Below are positions 1-9,925 of a DNA stretch of 33,727 nt, in pieces. Positions within the stretch are counted from its first letter, which is position 1. Every line of letters begins with the position of its first letter. Where the stretch lies: positions 7,366 through 41,092 of the forward strand of contig JAACPR010000005.1 of the NCBI GenBank assembly GCA_009995365.1, written 5' to 3'. A program made the position numbers and the translations under genes. The DNA comes from Candidatus Parcubacteria bacterium. GTDB taxonomy: Bacteria; Patescibacteriota; Minisyncoccia; Phycocordibacterales; JAACPR01. The notes beneath the pieces were generated by a model that had not been told where the DNA came from, searched no databases, and saw nothing but the letters and a program-made list of their open reading frames with translations.

Positions 1-981
<981 letters not shown>

Positions 982-989
982 TTACAGAC

Positions 990-1586
990 TTAGAAAGTAA
1001 TACGCAAACCTCTTTCAACTCTTCTATTATCATCTCCATCACAAGTATTATAACCGCGAGAATCTATAGCTGTTCTAGTTCTACCGTCTCCATCTAAATA
1101 TTTTGACACATTTACATCCACACAATATTCAACACCATCAGCTATAGGGTCAATTCTAAATGAAGTTGTCGCTGAGTCTGTAGAAGAATCATCTATACAC
1201 CAACCTGTATCATTAAATATATCTATATCGCAATCATGTTCAACATTACTCAAATTATCACCATCTATAATAAATTTTTCTGAACATTTAACAGAGCTAT
1301 GAATATCAGAAATATTAGATTGGATAGCGCTTACTGTATCAGAAGAAGTAGCAAAAACTGGAATTGAGACACCATCGACACCAACAAAATCCCAATATAG
1401 CGCGCATTCGATTCCAGTGTTTGCAGCATAAAAAGCAAATTGAGAATCACGAGCAGAGCCAGAAAGAGTCAGTTGTTTTAATGCGATATTAATAACCGAA
1501 GCGCCAATGGTTAAAATCAAAGTAGACACCAAAACTGCAAATAAAATTGTGAAGCCACTATTGTTTTGTTTTTTTAAATTATTCAT
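990..1586 (-). CDS. PilX-like minor pilin / prepilin-type protein
   Basis: N-terminus MNNLKKQNNSGFTILFAVLVSTLILTIGASVINIALKQL resembles a class III signal peptide plus hydrophobic helix. The ORF track starts at 1607, but the ATG at 1586..1584 starts just past the upstream gene's stop (1589) and is preferred. Confidence 0.75.
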   Translation of the reverse strand: MNNLKKQNNSGFTILFAVLVSTLILTIGASVINIALKQLTLSGSARDSQFAFYAANTGIECALYWDFVGVDGVSIPVFATSSDTVSAIQSNISDIHSSVKCSEKFIIDGDNLSNVEHDCDIDIFNDTGWCIDDSSTDSATTSFRIDPIADGVEYCVDVNVSKYLDGDGRTRTAIDSRGYNTCDGDDNRRVERGLRITF

Positions 1587-1588
1587 AA

Positions 1589-2188
1589 TTAAATTCCTGT
1601 TGCCCAATTAAACATATTTTCCTTTACATTAATACTCTTATCACCTATCGATTGTGGAGTCTGCCATTTAACAATTACCTCAATTTGGACTTCACTAACA
1701 TCTCCTATAAGTTCGCCAGATGGAACGGGTGTAATTTTTATCTCTCTAGCAAAAATAGAATCTTTTGTGCCCTCAGTTATTCTAAAGAACCCGTCATCAT
1801 CTATTTTTAAAGGATAAAGATTATTATCGTCAAAGCATCCTGGATTATTTGTAATAGTTCCACAACTCAGAATAACCTCATCAATAGTATCGATAGTACA
1901 CTCACTACCATCATAACAGTCACTTAAACTATTTAACCAAAAGGTATCTGTTCCTCCGATACTCTTAATAGAATTACTATCTCTAACATTTTTAATATAT
2001 TCAATAGCGTCTTGTGCCAGATAAAAAGCGGTGACTTGATCGCGAGCAATAAAAGAAGCACGAAGTCCGCTTTGTGTAAAAGCCATCGGACCAGTTACAG
2101 AAATAACTAAAATAAAGATAGCAAACAGGCTCTCCACAATTGTGAATCCTTTTTTATTTTCTATTAGTTTTTTAATTTTATTTTTCAT
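1589..2188 (-). CDS. Prepilin-type N-terminal cleavage/methylation domain protein (PilV-like minor pilin)
   Basis: KKGFTIVESLFAIFILVISVTGPMAFTQSGLRASFIARDQVTAFYLAQDAIEYIKNVRD, a typical prepilin motif (G-F-T-x-x-E) with an N-terminal hydrophobic helix. Confidence 0.85.
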   Translation of the reverse strand: MKNKIKKLIENKKGFTIVESLFAIFILVISVTGPMAFTQSGLRASFIARDQVTAFYLAQDAIEYIKNVRDSNSIKSIGGTDTFWLNSLSDCYDGSECTIDTIDEVILSCGTITNNPGCFDDNNLYPLKIDDDGFFRITEGTKDSIFAREIKITPVPSGELIGDVSEVQIEVIVKWQTPQSIGDKSINVKENMFNWATGI

Positions 2189-2194
2189 AATATT

Positions 2195-2740
2195 TTATAT
2201 GTCTAATTGCCTTGGTGAGACGGTTGTCTGCACCGCAAAATCTGATCTAATTCTCTCTGTTATTTCTGCGTAGCCTTCGATGAGGATAGTGGCTCTTGGT
2301 TGTTCGTTGCTGGTAGATTGTAAACTACTACCTTCACCATATTCGACAACTGCGAAATAAAAATTTTCTATAATTACGTCCTCGGATATGATTGAACTGT
2401 AGCTATCAGAATAAGCAGATTCCCCTACTGATTTTTCTATAGTTCCATTATTAAATCGATATCTTATATAATTCTCATCTTGATCAACAAGGCTTAGAGA
2501 ACTACCTGAATTATCACTTAATGTCTTTGGGTCAGCAGTCTTTAAATCACGTGTCATAGATTCAATAGCAAAGCTTAAGTTGTTCATGGTCAGAGTCAGC
2601 GTTTGGGTTTTCCTGTTTGAATCAATAATGGTAAAAATAGCTCCCATTGATATTGTCAAAACAATAGAAAAAAGAGCAATAGAGAGAAGCATTTCTATCA
2701 AGGTGAAGCCTCTATTTTTTTGTTTTGGTGTAATTTGCAT
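2195..2740 (-). CDS. Prepilin-type protein (PilW/PulJ-like minor pilin)
   Basis: MQITPKQKNRGFTLIEMLLSIALFSIVLTISMGAIFTII. The ORF track starts at 2758, but the internal ATG at 2740 fits the stop of the upstream gene (2742) better. Confidence 0.85.
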   Translation of the reverse strand: MQITPKQKNRGFTLIEMLLSIALFSIVLTISMGAIFTIIDSNRKTQTLTLTMNNLSFAIESMTRDLKTADPKTLSDNSGSSLSLVDQDENYIRYRFNNGTIEKSVGESAYSDSYSSIISEDVIIENFYFAVVEYGEGSSLQSTSNEQPRATILIEGYAEITERIRSDFAVQTTVSPRQLDI

Positions 2741-2741
2741 A

Positions 2742-3452
2742 TTATATTGTCGGCACAAGTGTCTTTATCGCTATCTGACCATTATTTAGAATATAAATTA
2801 TCTTCTTGTAATCTTCTTGATTTGATCTCAGTAGGATTGCGGCGGTGTTAAACTCATCGTTTTCTGCGTCTTTTATTATTGTATCAGGGTTTGGTCTAGA
2901 GAAAGTAATAGATATTTCATCTTTTGGAACGCCTGAATTTGATGGACCTCCACATGCTCCTGTATCAAAATCCATAGGAGCGGTACCGTCATTAGAGACA
3001 CAAATTTTCTCAAAAATAGAATCTCTAGTTAACTTGGTAACTCGTTCACATTCATTACCTGCAGTACAAGCATTAATATCACAACTATCACTAGCACCAT
3101 CACACATGCCCTCACCACTAGCATCATCAAAGAAAACAAAATTTTTGTCATTAGTTACTAAATCAAAATAAACCCCGTAGCGTGTATCAAAATTATTTGA
3201 TGAAGTTTTAGAACCACCACGAACACCTAGTGAATAAACTTGCGCTTCACGAATATCTAGCGCGACCTCATAGGCCATGTTGGTCAGCAGGATGTCAGAA
3301 TTGAACTTGTTATAATTAAACACAACGACAGATGTCAGGATTGAAAAAATAGCAATAACGAGCAGGAGTTCGATAAGGGTAAATCCGGCTCTATTTGAAT
3401 TCGAATTTGAATTTGAATTTTTATTATTTTGTTTTTTGTTCAAGAACATCAT
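2742..3452 (-). CDS. Prepilin-type pseudopilin (GspH/PilE-like) with Cys/Asp-rich C-terminal region
   Basis: NRAGFTLIELLLVIAIFSILTSVVVFNYNKF; Cys-rich stretch MCDGASDSCDINACTAGNECERV. Confidence 0.85.
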   Translation of the reverse strand: MMFLNKKQNNKNSNSNSNSNRAGFTLIELLLVIAIFSILTSVVVFNYNKFNSDILLTNMAYEVALDIREAQVYSLGVRGGSKTSSNNFDTRYGVYFDLVTNDKNFVFFDDASGEGMCDGASDSCDINACTAGNECERVTKLTRDSIFEKICVSNDGTAPMDFDTGACGGPSNSGVPKDEISITFSRPNPDTIIKDAENDEFNTAAILLRSNQEDYKKIIYILNNGQIAIKTLVPTI

Positions 3453-3467
3453 TGTATTAATTTTAGC

Positions 3468-4298
3468 TTAAAAGAATAAGTTCAAGCCGACAACATCAAT
3501 CCTCCAGAAAAATTCAATCAGAAACCCTAAAATCAGAAATGGAGCAAAAGGAATTTCTGTCTTCATTGTAATATTTTCTTTACGGCTCTTCAATCTATCT
3601 ATTAACAAAAACAAAACGCCAAATATTGCACCGATCCAAAATGCCAGAACCAAAGCAGAAACTCCGTAGACAAAACCTAAACTCCAACCGATTCCCAAAG
3701 CCAATTTCCCATCCCCCAAACCAATCCACTTGCCACGAGAGAAAAACCACAGCGCCCAAAATGGAATAAAAAATATCGCGCCAGCAAATAAATCTAAATA
3801 ATTAACTAATTGAAAATTTTCTGGACGATCAAAAAAGAACAGCAGGACAATCGTTTGCGCCAAAGCAAGAAATGCAAAGGTGTAAGATAGCTCGTTAGGA
3901 ATTATTTTATGACGAATATCATAGACAAATATGACAATCAGGATTGAAAAAATTAGCGCATTAAATATAAAGAAAATATTAAAGACGAGCGGGTACGCGA
4001 ACAGGTCTAAATACTTAAGGAAAAGAGAAACGAAAATTATACCTGTCCCCAACTCTACCAACGGATATTGCCAAGAAATTTTCGACCTGCATTTTCTACA
4101 TTTCCCAAGATTAAAAATCCAACTAAAAATCGGAACCAAGTCATACCACTTTAGTTGATAACCACAGTTCATACATTTTGACCTCCCACCAATAGTCCTG
4201 CCAGTATTAAACCTATAGATTACAACATTCAAGAAAGAGCCGATGACGGTTCCCAAAATAAATATAAAAATCAAATTAATAATTTCAAGCGATATCAT
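3468..4298 (-). CDS. pilD: Type IV prepilin peptidase / N-methyltransferase (A24 family)
   Basis: IGSFLNVVIYRF; paired CxxC motifs (CMNCGY...CRKCRSKISWQYPLVELGTG); catalytic Asp motifs FVYDIRHKIIPNELS and GLGDGKLALGIG; multiple TM segments. Confidence 0.94.
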   Translation of the reverse strand: MISLEIINLIFIFILGTVIGSFLNVVIYRFNTGRTIGGRSKCMNCGYQLKWYDLVPIFSWIFNLGKCRKCRSKISWQYPLVELGTGIIFVSLFLKYLDLFAYPLVFNIFFIFNALIFSILIVIFVYDIRHKIIPNELSYTFAFLALAQTIVLLFFFDRPENFQLVNYLDLFAGAIFFIPFWALWFFSRGKWIGLGDGKLALGIGWSLGFVYGVSALVLAFWIGAIFGVLFLLIDRLKSRKENITMKTEIPFAPFLILGFLIEFFWRIDVVGLNLFF

Positions 4299-4314
4299 GT
4301 CTGTCTATTATAAC

Positions 4315-4343
4315 AAAAAACACCGCGGTGTGCGGTGTTTTTT
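4315..4343 (-). terminator. Intrinsic terminator downstream of the major-pilin gene
   Basis: AAAAAACACCGC (4315-4326) / GCGGTGTTTTTT (4332-4343), a perfect 12-bp stem with 5-nt loop flanked by A/T tracts, just after the minus-strand stop at 4366. Confidence 0.85.
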
Positions 4344-4365
4344 AAGTATTATTAATTAATAAATA

Positions 4366-4776
4366 CTACCCACAACTAATTACAGTTTCAGTATCTTCAA
4401 TTTGAGTAGATATTGTTGTTGCTTGACCAGTATAATCAACACAGAAGAATTCACTATCACCACTTAATGGGGCGCTCAGTGCCCAACCAATTTTTTCACT
4501 AGTATCACCACCATTACATATAGCACCTGTAAAACCAGAGATAAAACCTCCAATACCATCAGAAGCTGTACAAACACCAGCATAATCACCATCACCAGTT
4601 CCGTTATAATACAACTCCGCCTGTGCTCTAGCATTAGCTAGGTTTGCTTTAACTCTAGCATCTTCACCACTACTACGAGCTGAGTTTAGTGATGCCAATA
4701 CAACTGATGAAAGAATACCAATGATTGCGATTACCACTAGAAGCTCGATTAATGTGAAACCTTTATTTGTTTTCAT
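4366..4776 (-). CDS. Type IV major pilin-like protein
   Basis: MKTNKGFTLIELLVVIAIIGILSSVVLASLNSARSSGEDARVKANLANARAQAELYYN, a canonical type IV pilin N-terminus with a short globular domain containing Cys pairs; has its own terminator. Confidence 0.9.
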   Translation of the reverse strand: MKTNKGFTLIELLVVIAIIGILSSVVLASLNSARSSGEDARVKANLANARAQAELYYNGTGDGDYAGVCTASDGIGGFISGFTGAICNGGDTSEKIGWALSAPLSGDSEFFCVDYTGQATTISTQIEDTETVISCG

Positions 4777-4818
4777 AATTTTTAAATTTTTAATTAATAT
4801 TAATTTGTTATTAAAAGC

Positions 4819-4852
4819 TAATAATTTGGACTCTCGGCCGAAAGTATTATTA
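4819..4852 (-). promoter_or_regulatory. Extended dyad/hairpin in the 5' leader of the pilin gene
   Basis: Minus strand: TAATAAT-ACTTTCGGCCGAGAGT-CCAA-ATTATTA. The inner palindrome folds with one T-G wobble and the outer TAATAAT/ATTATTA arms pair, with CCAA bulged. Confidence 0.5.
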
Positions 4853-4864
4853 GGCTTACTAAGT

Positions 4865-4870
4865 ATTATA
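4865..4870 (-). promoter_or_regulatory. Putative -10 element (TATAAT) for the pilin gene
   Basis: Exact TATAAT on the minus strand ~90 nt upstream of the pilin ATG; the -35 is weak (TTAAAC-like). Confidence 0.4.
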
Positions 4871-4917
4871 ACTTATTTTAAATAATTTGTTTAACTTATC
4901 CACAAAAGATGTATAAA

Positions 4918-5862
4918 TTATGTATTAACGGCAATATTAGCGAATTCAACTGCCTGCTCTTTTGTCTCGACAACACACAAAAAACCTTTCAAATGGCAAA
5001 ATTTTAACCCTTCCATACCGACTTCCTTTTCTAGGTCTCTACCCGATTTACCACACCATTCTTCTGGAAAAGGTTTGCGTAATTGGTAACCTGTTGGATG
5101 AGTATTCACCCCTTGGACCATCCAACCATCAGCATCGACCGTTGGAAATATGACATATAATGGTTCTGGCTTGTTAATTAGAAATTCTTTCCAAGAACCG
5201 CCCTCCTCTAAGACAATGACTCTCTTGTCTTTTGTATTTTCATAAATCTCCCTAACTTTTTCTAAAGCCTGAACTTTGCTTTTAGTAGAAAACAATTCTC
5301 TACTTATAATTTTTTTAGCAATTTCTACAAAATCCATAAAAAGTTCCATCGATTTTTCATAACCCTCTTCATTTGTTGGATTAAAAGCCTTTACCGCACT
5401 ATCCATCACATAAGTCCTTAGATTTTTCTTATCTGATTGAAAATCTTCGTAACCAGCATCACTAGCATCAATTGGCCGGACAACAGATTCGTCAATCAAT
5501 TGCCAAATTTTATGCTGGTCATCTTTTGATACTTCACCCTTTTCATGGCTTTCTTTAAAAAACTCGGCGACTAATTCCTGTCCATAATGTTTCCAAATTA
5601 ATCCAAAGGCAGCATATGGAACACCGTTTTCTCTCTCACCTGCTCCACCTTCTTGGTGATGATCGAAAATTTTTCGATCGACGTCGTATTCTCGTCCGTT
5701 ATCGTAAACAATATCGCCACTTTCTATATCTTCTGTTTTCCTGCTTCTGACGATCTCGAATTCTTTCCCCTGTTTTTCAAACAAAAGCGCCAAAACAGCT
5801 GTTGCAAAAACATCATCAGCATGAAATCTTCCACTATGTGTAACTAATTTAATCTTGTTCAT
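4918..5862 (-). CDS. MYG1/UPF0160 family protein (DHH-like metal-dependent hydrolase)
   Basis: KLVTHSGRFHADDVFATAVLALLF, VYDNGREYDVDRKIFDHHQ, VPYAAFGLIWKHYG and KSGRDLEKEVGMEGLKFCHLKGFLCVVETKEQAV match the MYG1 family pattern (HxGxFHADD, DHHQ). Confidence 0.92.
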   Translation of the reverse strand: MNKIKLVTHSGRFHADDVFATAVLALLFEKQGKEFEIVRSRKTEDIESGDIVYDNGREYDVDRKIFDHHQEGGAGERENGVPYAAFGLIWKHYGQELVAEFFKESHEKGEVSKDDQHKIWQLIDESVVRPIDASDAGYEDFQSDKKNLRTYVMDSAVKAFNPTNEEGYEKSMELFMDFVEIAKKIISRELFSTKSKVQALEKVREIYENTKDKRVIVLEEGGSWKEFLINKPEPLYVIFPTVDADGWMVQGVNTHPTGYQLRKPFPEEWCGKSGRDLEKEVGMEGLKFCHLKGFLCVVETKEQAVEFANIAVNT

Positions 5863-5880
5863 TTAAAATTTTTATTTATT

Positions 5881-7026
5881 TTATTTAAAAAGTGATTTAC
5901 GAATAAATCTAACCATCGCACCAAAAGCAGCGATCAACACAATAAGCCTTACGAACCCACCAACATAGGGAATAAATTGCAAAATTGTATACAAGACGAC
6001 TCCTAGCGCAGCACTATGAAAATCGACGACGTATTCATTTGTTTTATTAAATACTTTTCTAATCCAACTACCTATGAAAACTCCTGAAACTGCTGGAGCA
6101 ATCAACATCAAAATTGTAAATATTAATCCCAACAAAAGACCGATCGGCAAGCCGACTAAGCTTATAAAGAAAATTAGAATCACCACAGGCAACAAAAAGA
6201 TACTCAGAAATCCTATCAGTATTGATTTAAAGAAAGATGAAGAAAGTATGTTGTTAACTCTGACTGAAAATATTTTGAATATATGGACCAAAATAAATGC
6301 CACGATCAAAGTTGTAATAAATTTCAACAGCAACCAAAAATTCAAAAAGTTAACAATTGTATTTTTGATTATTCCTGTATCACGAATTGTGTTTATTTTA
6401 TTGTAATTAATTTCCGCTGTTACAATAGAACCTTCTTGTTGGTTAAACTTTTTAGGTGAATAATATGAAAGATTCCCCGATATATCTGAATTTGAACCAA
6501 CCAACAGAGATTGAGTAGTTATTTCTGAATTACCAGAAATCATTCCATCAACAAAAACTTTTCCAGCGACAACCTTTAGGCGCTTATTAGAATCTGATTG
6601 AAAATTTATATCGCCACCAATCAGCATTACATCATTTAACAAGGTTGCTTGTTTATCAACGAATACATTACCACCAATAATTAAAATATCACCAATGACA
6701 TCACCAGTTATCCGAACATCACCTCCTATAATACGCAAATCCCCTTCGACTTGTCCTGAAAATTCGACTGCTCCACCAGCAACAAAAACATCGCCCGTCA
6801 CTCTGCTAGAGATAAAAGTTTCACCACCAATTATTGTTAAGTCTGCATTGACTTCGCTAGAGATATTTGTAGAGCCAGCTCCGATGTATAGATTTTCAAA
6901 ATAAGTATTAGTATTACCGAGATTTACAGTTGTTTCAGTTATAATTTCAGCTGAGTTAGCGACTTGTGGCCACAAAATTGGGGCTAAAATTAGTACTGAT
7001 ATAAATGTCAGTAGATTTTTTCTCAT
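5881..7026 (-). CDS. Bactofilin-like / polymer-forming beta-helix protein with signal peptide and C-terminal membrane segments
   Basis: Signal-peptide-like MRKNLLTFISVLILAPILWPQVANSAEI, then repeated short beta-turn units (VNADLTIIGGETFISSRVTGDVFVAGGAVEFSGQVEGDLRIIGGDVRITGDVIGDILIIGGNVFVDKQA), then hydrophobic helices. The ORF track starts at 7071; the ATG at 7026 places the signal peptide at the N-terminus and avoids overlap with secA. Confidence 0.75.
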   Translation of the reverse strand: MRKNLLTFISVLILAPILWPQVANSAEIITETTVNLGNTNTYFENLYIGAGSTNISSEVNADLTIIGGETFISSRVTGDVFVAGGAVEFSGQVEGDLRIIGGDVRITGDVIGDILIIGGNVFVDKQATLLNDVMLIGGDINFQSDSNKRLKVVAGKVFVDGMISGNSEITTQSLLVGSNSDISGNLSYYSPKKFNQQEGSIVTAEINYNKINTIRDTGIIKNTIVNFLNFWLLLKFITTLIVAFILVHIFKIFSVRVNNILSSSFFKSILIGFLSIFLLPVVILIFFISLVGLPIGLLLGLIFTILMLIAPAVSGVFIGSWIRKVFNKTNEYVVDFHSAALGVVLYTILQFIPYVGGFVRLIVLIAAFGAMVRFIRKSLFK

Positions 7027-7042
7027 AAATATAAAATACCAC

Positions 7043-9571
7043 TTATTTTTTGATCTGCCAACCCTCCGCAAGCAACGATTCAGCCTTTTTATATTTCATT
7101 TCTTTCTCTACACCGTCTTTGACGATTACAACTTTTTCGTTTCTCCCAATTTTAGGTTCAGATATAACATTTTTTGGAGCACCAGCATCACTAGAGTCAC
7201 GCTTTCCGCTAATCATTTGCGCTTTTTTAGCATTCGCCTTCAATCTTTCTTCTTCTTTTTGGAAAGCTCCGGCACCGATATTTGGTAGAACTTTGATAGC
7301 TTGTTCATAAATACTTTCTTTTAATTCTTTGAAAAGTCTAAGTCCTTCTTTTTTATATTCAATCAAAGGATCACGCTGACCGTAGGCGCGCAAATTAACA
7401 CTTGATCTGGTGTAGTCCATAATTTCCAAGTGATCAATCCACAAAGTATCAATAGTTTGAAGCAATAATCGTTTTATAGTTTTCTTCCATTCTTCCTCAC
7501 CGAGAATTTCTTTTTTATTTTGGATTTCTTTTTCGATTTTTTCTCCTCCTCTTTCAATGATTTCGGCGACTTCCTTTTCAATTTGTTCGTCATCCATCAT
7601 TAAGATTTTTCTACGGCGCTCATAAATAGAATCTCTTTGACTATTTAAAACATTATCGAATTCCAAGATGTGTTTTCTAGCATCAAAATGAAAACCTTCG
7701 ATTTTAGTTTGAGCACTTTCAAGTGAGCGAGAAATCATTTTGTTTTGAATTGGCTGATCCTCTGGCAGACCAAGACGCTTCATAATTCCTTTTAGAGAAT
7801 CAGGAGCAAAAACCCGCATCAAAGTATCTTCCATTGAAACAAAAAATTGAGTTTCACCCGGATCACCTTGTCGACCTGAACGACCTCGAAGTTGGTTATC
7901 AATACGACGGGCTTCGTGTCTTTCGGTACCGATTACAAATAGTCCGCCTAACTCACGAATCTCATCTGATTTTTCTTTGTCAGTTGGTACACCACCTAAT
8001 TTAATATCAACACCACGACCCGCCATGTTTGTAGCAATGGTTACAGCACCTTTCTTACCAGCATTGGCAATAATTTCAGCTTCTCTTTCGTGATTTTTAG
8101 CATTCAAAATATCATGAGAAATACCTTCTTGATTCAAAAAATTAGAAAGTTGTTCGTTTTTATCAATAGATGCAGTACCAATCAAAATCGGCTGTCCTTT
8201 TTCATGGATCTCTTTTATCTTGCGGGTAAGTGCCATCCATTTACCTTTTTCAGTTTGATAAATCAAATCATGATGATCAATTCTTTGAACTGGTTTATTG
8301 GTTGGAATAATTACAACATTCAATTTGTAGACTTTGAAAAATTCTTCTGATGAAGTTTCGGCAGTACCAGTCATACCTGAAAGCTTTTCATACATTTTGA
8401 AAAAGTTTTGATAAGTAATACTTGCGAAAGTTTTTGACTCTTGACCAACCTTCAGACCTTCTTTGGCTTCGACTGCCTGATGAAGTCCTTCTGACCAACG
8501 ACGAGACGGCTGAAGGCGACCTGTAAATTCATCGACGATAACGACAGCATTATCTTTTACAACGTAATGCTTATCAAGATTGAAAAGTGCCTTGGCACGG
8601 ACTGCGGTTTCTAAATGATGAACATATTTAATTCCTTTTTCAGTATAAATATTGTCGACATTCAATAACTTTTCTGCTTTGGTGATTCCAGAATCGGTCA
8701 AACTAATTGCTTTTAATTTTTCATCAACAGTGTAATCAGTTTCTGGTTCAAGCTTTCTAGCAATTTTAGCGAAAACTTCATAGAGGTTTTCTGCCTCAGT
8801 TGAAGGCGCTGAAATAATCAAAGGGGTTCTAGCTTCATCAATCAAGATAGAATCAATTTCGTCGATAATAGCAAAATAGTTTCTACCTTGTCGGAGATTT
8901 TCTTTTTCGTATTCAATATTGTCACGCAAATAATCAAAACCAAATTCACTATTAGTTCCGTATGTGATGTCGGCTTGATATGCCTCGGGTCTAGTTATTG
9001 GACGCAAAAAATCGTAGACGATACGATAGGAACCTTGTTCGTCACGCTCTTCATCATTTTCTGAAGTCTCATGAGTTGGATCATAAATATAAGAAGCGCC
9101 TTGGTTAATAATAGAAATAGTCATACCAAGAAAATCGTAAACTTGTCCCATCCAAACAGCATCACGACGAGCCAAATAATCGTTGACGGTAACAACATGA
9201 ACTCCTTTTCCAGAAAGTGCATTTAAATAAGCGGGTAATGTTGCAACAAGAGTTTTACCTTCACCAGTTCTCATTTCCGAAATGTTTCCATCATGAATAG
9301 CCATTCCACCAATCAGCTGAACATCATAATGCCTCTCATTCAAAGTCCTGCTTGAAGCTTCGCGAACAACAGCAAATGCCTCGGGTAAAATATCATCCAG
9401 ACTTTCCCCTTTTGAAAGTCGTTCCTTGAATTCTGTTGTTTTTTGTTTAAGTTCTTGGTCGGTCAGTGCGGAAATTTCTTCAGAGAGATCGTTAATTTTG
9501 GGCAGGCGATTATAGTAGCTTTTTAATAGCTTTTTATTCGGGTCTCCTAATATCTTGTTTATTATTGACAT
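7043..9571 (-). CDS. secA: Preprotein translocase ATPase subunit SecA
   Basis: MRTGEGKTLVATLPAYLNAL (Walker A), VHVVTVNDYLARRDAVWMGQVYDFLG, IIDEIDSILIDEARTPLIIS (DEAD-like), GMTGTAETSSEEF, TNMAGRGVDIKLGG and GTERHEARRIDNQLRGRSGRQGDPGETQFFVSMED. Confidence 0.98.
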   Translation of the reverse strand: MSIINKILGDPNKKLLKSYYNRLPKINDLSEEISALTDQELKQKTTEFKERLSKGESLDDILPEAFAVVREASSRTLNERHYDVQLIGGMAIHDGNISEMRTGEGKTLVATLPAYLNALSGKGVHVVTVNDYLARRDAVWMGQVYDFLGMTISIINQGASYIYDPTHETSENDEERDEQGSYRIVYDFLRPITRPEAYQADITYGTNSEFGFDYLRDNIEYEKENLRQGRNYFAIIDEIDSILIDEARTPLIISAPSTEAENLYEVFAKIARKLEPETDYTVDEKLKAISLTDSGITKAEKLLNVDNIYTEKGIKYVHHLETAVRAKALFNLDKHYVVKDNAVVIVDEFTGRLQPSRRWSEGLHQAVEAKEGLKVGQESKTFASITYQNFFKMYEKLSGMTGTAETSSEEFFKVYKLNVVIIPTNKPVQRIDHHDLIYQTEKGKWMALTRKIKEIHEKGQPILIGTASIDKNEQLSNFLNQEGISHDILNAKNHEREAEIIANAGKKGAVTIATNMAGRGVDIKLGGVPTDKEKSDEIRELGGLFVIGTERHEARRIDNQLRGRSGRQGDPGETQFFVSMEDTLMRVFAPDSLKGIMKRLGLPEDQPIQNKMISRSLESAQTKIEGFHFDARKHILEFDNVLNSQRDSIYERRRKILMMDDEQIEKEVAEIIERGGEKIEKEIQNKKEILGEEEWKKTIKRLLLQTIDTLWIDHLEIMDYTRSSVNLRAYGQRDPLIEYKKEGLRLFKELKESIYEQAIKVLPNIGAGAFQKEEERLKANAKKAQMISGKRDSSDAGAPKNVISEPKIGRNEKVVIVKDGVEKEMKYKKAESLLAEGWQIKK

Positions 9572-9633
9572 GGGATTGATATTAGCACAATTAATCTGAT
9601 TAATTAAGTTTACTTTTTTAGAAAAATTGGCAC

Positions 9634-9670
9634 AAAAAAACTCGTCATTGATATGACGAGTTTTTTGTTT
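9634..9670. terminator. Bidirectional-looking intrinsic terminator between the H1-like gene and secA
   Basis: AAAAAAA-CTCGTCAT-TGAT-ATGACGAG-TTTTTT; perfect 8-bp stem at 9641-9660. Confidence 0.8.
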
Positions 9671-9679
9671 TTAAAACTA

Positions 9680-9925
9680 CTATTTTCTTTTCTTTGTAGT
9701 TTTTTTTGCTGTAGCTTTTTTCGCTGGCTTTTTGGCAACTTTTTTCTTTGGAGCAGCTTTTCTTTTTGTTGTTTTCTTTGCTGCTTTCTTTTTTGGAGCT
9801 GCCTTTTTCTTTGCAACTTTTTTAACTGTCTTGCGACTAGTTGTTTTTTTTGCAACTTTTTTTGCTGGCTTTCTTTTTGCTACTTTGCTCGCAACTTTTT
9901 TACGAGTTGTTTTTTTTGCTGGCAT
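9680..9925 (-). CDS. Lys/Ala-rich histone H1-like DNA-binding protein
   Basis: MPAKKTTRKKVASKVAKRKPAKKVAKKTTSRKTVKKVAKKKAAPKKKAAKKTTKRKAAPKKKVAKKPAKKATAKKTTKKRK; low-complexity (A/P)KK repeats typical of bacterial H1-like proteins; own terminator downstream. Confidence 0.85.
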   Translation of the reverse strand: MPAKKTTRKKVASKVAKRKPAKKVAKKTTSRKTVKKVAKKKAAPKKKAAKKTTKRKAAPKKKVAKKPAKKATAKKTTKKRK

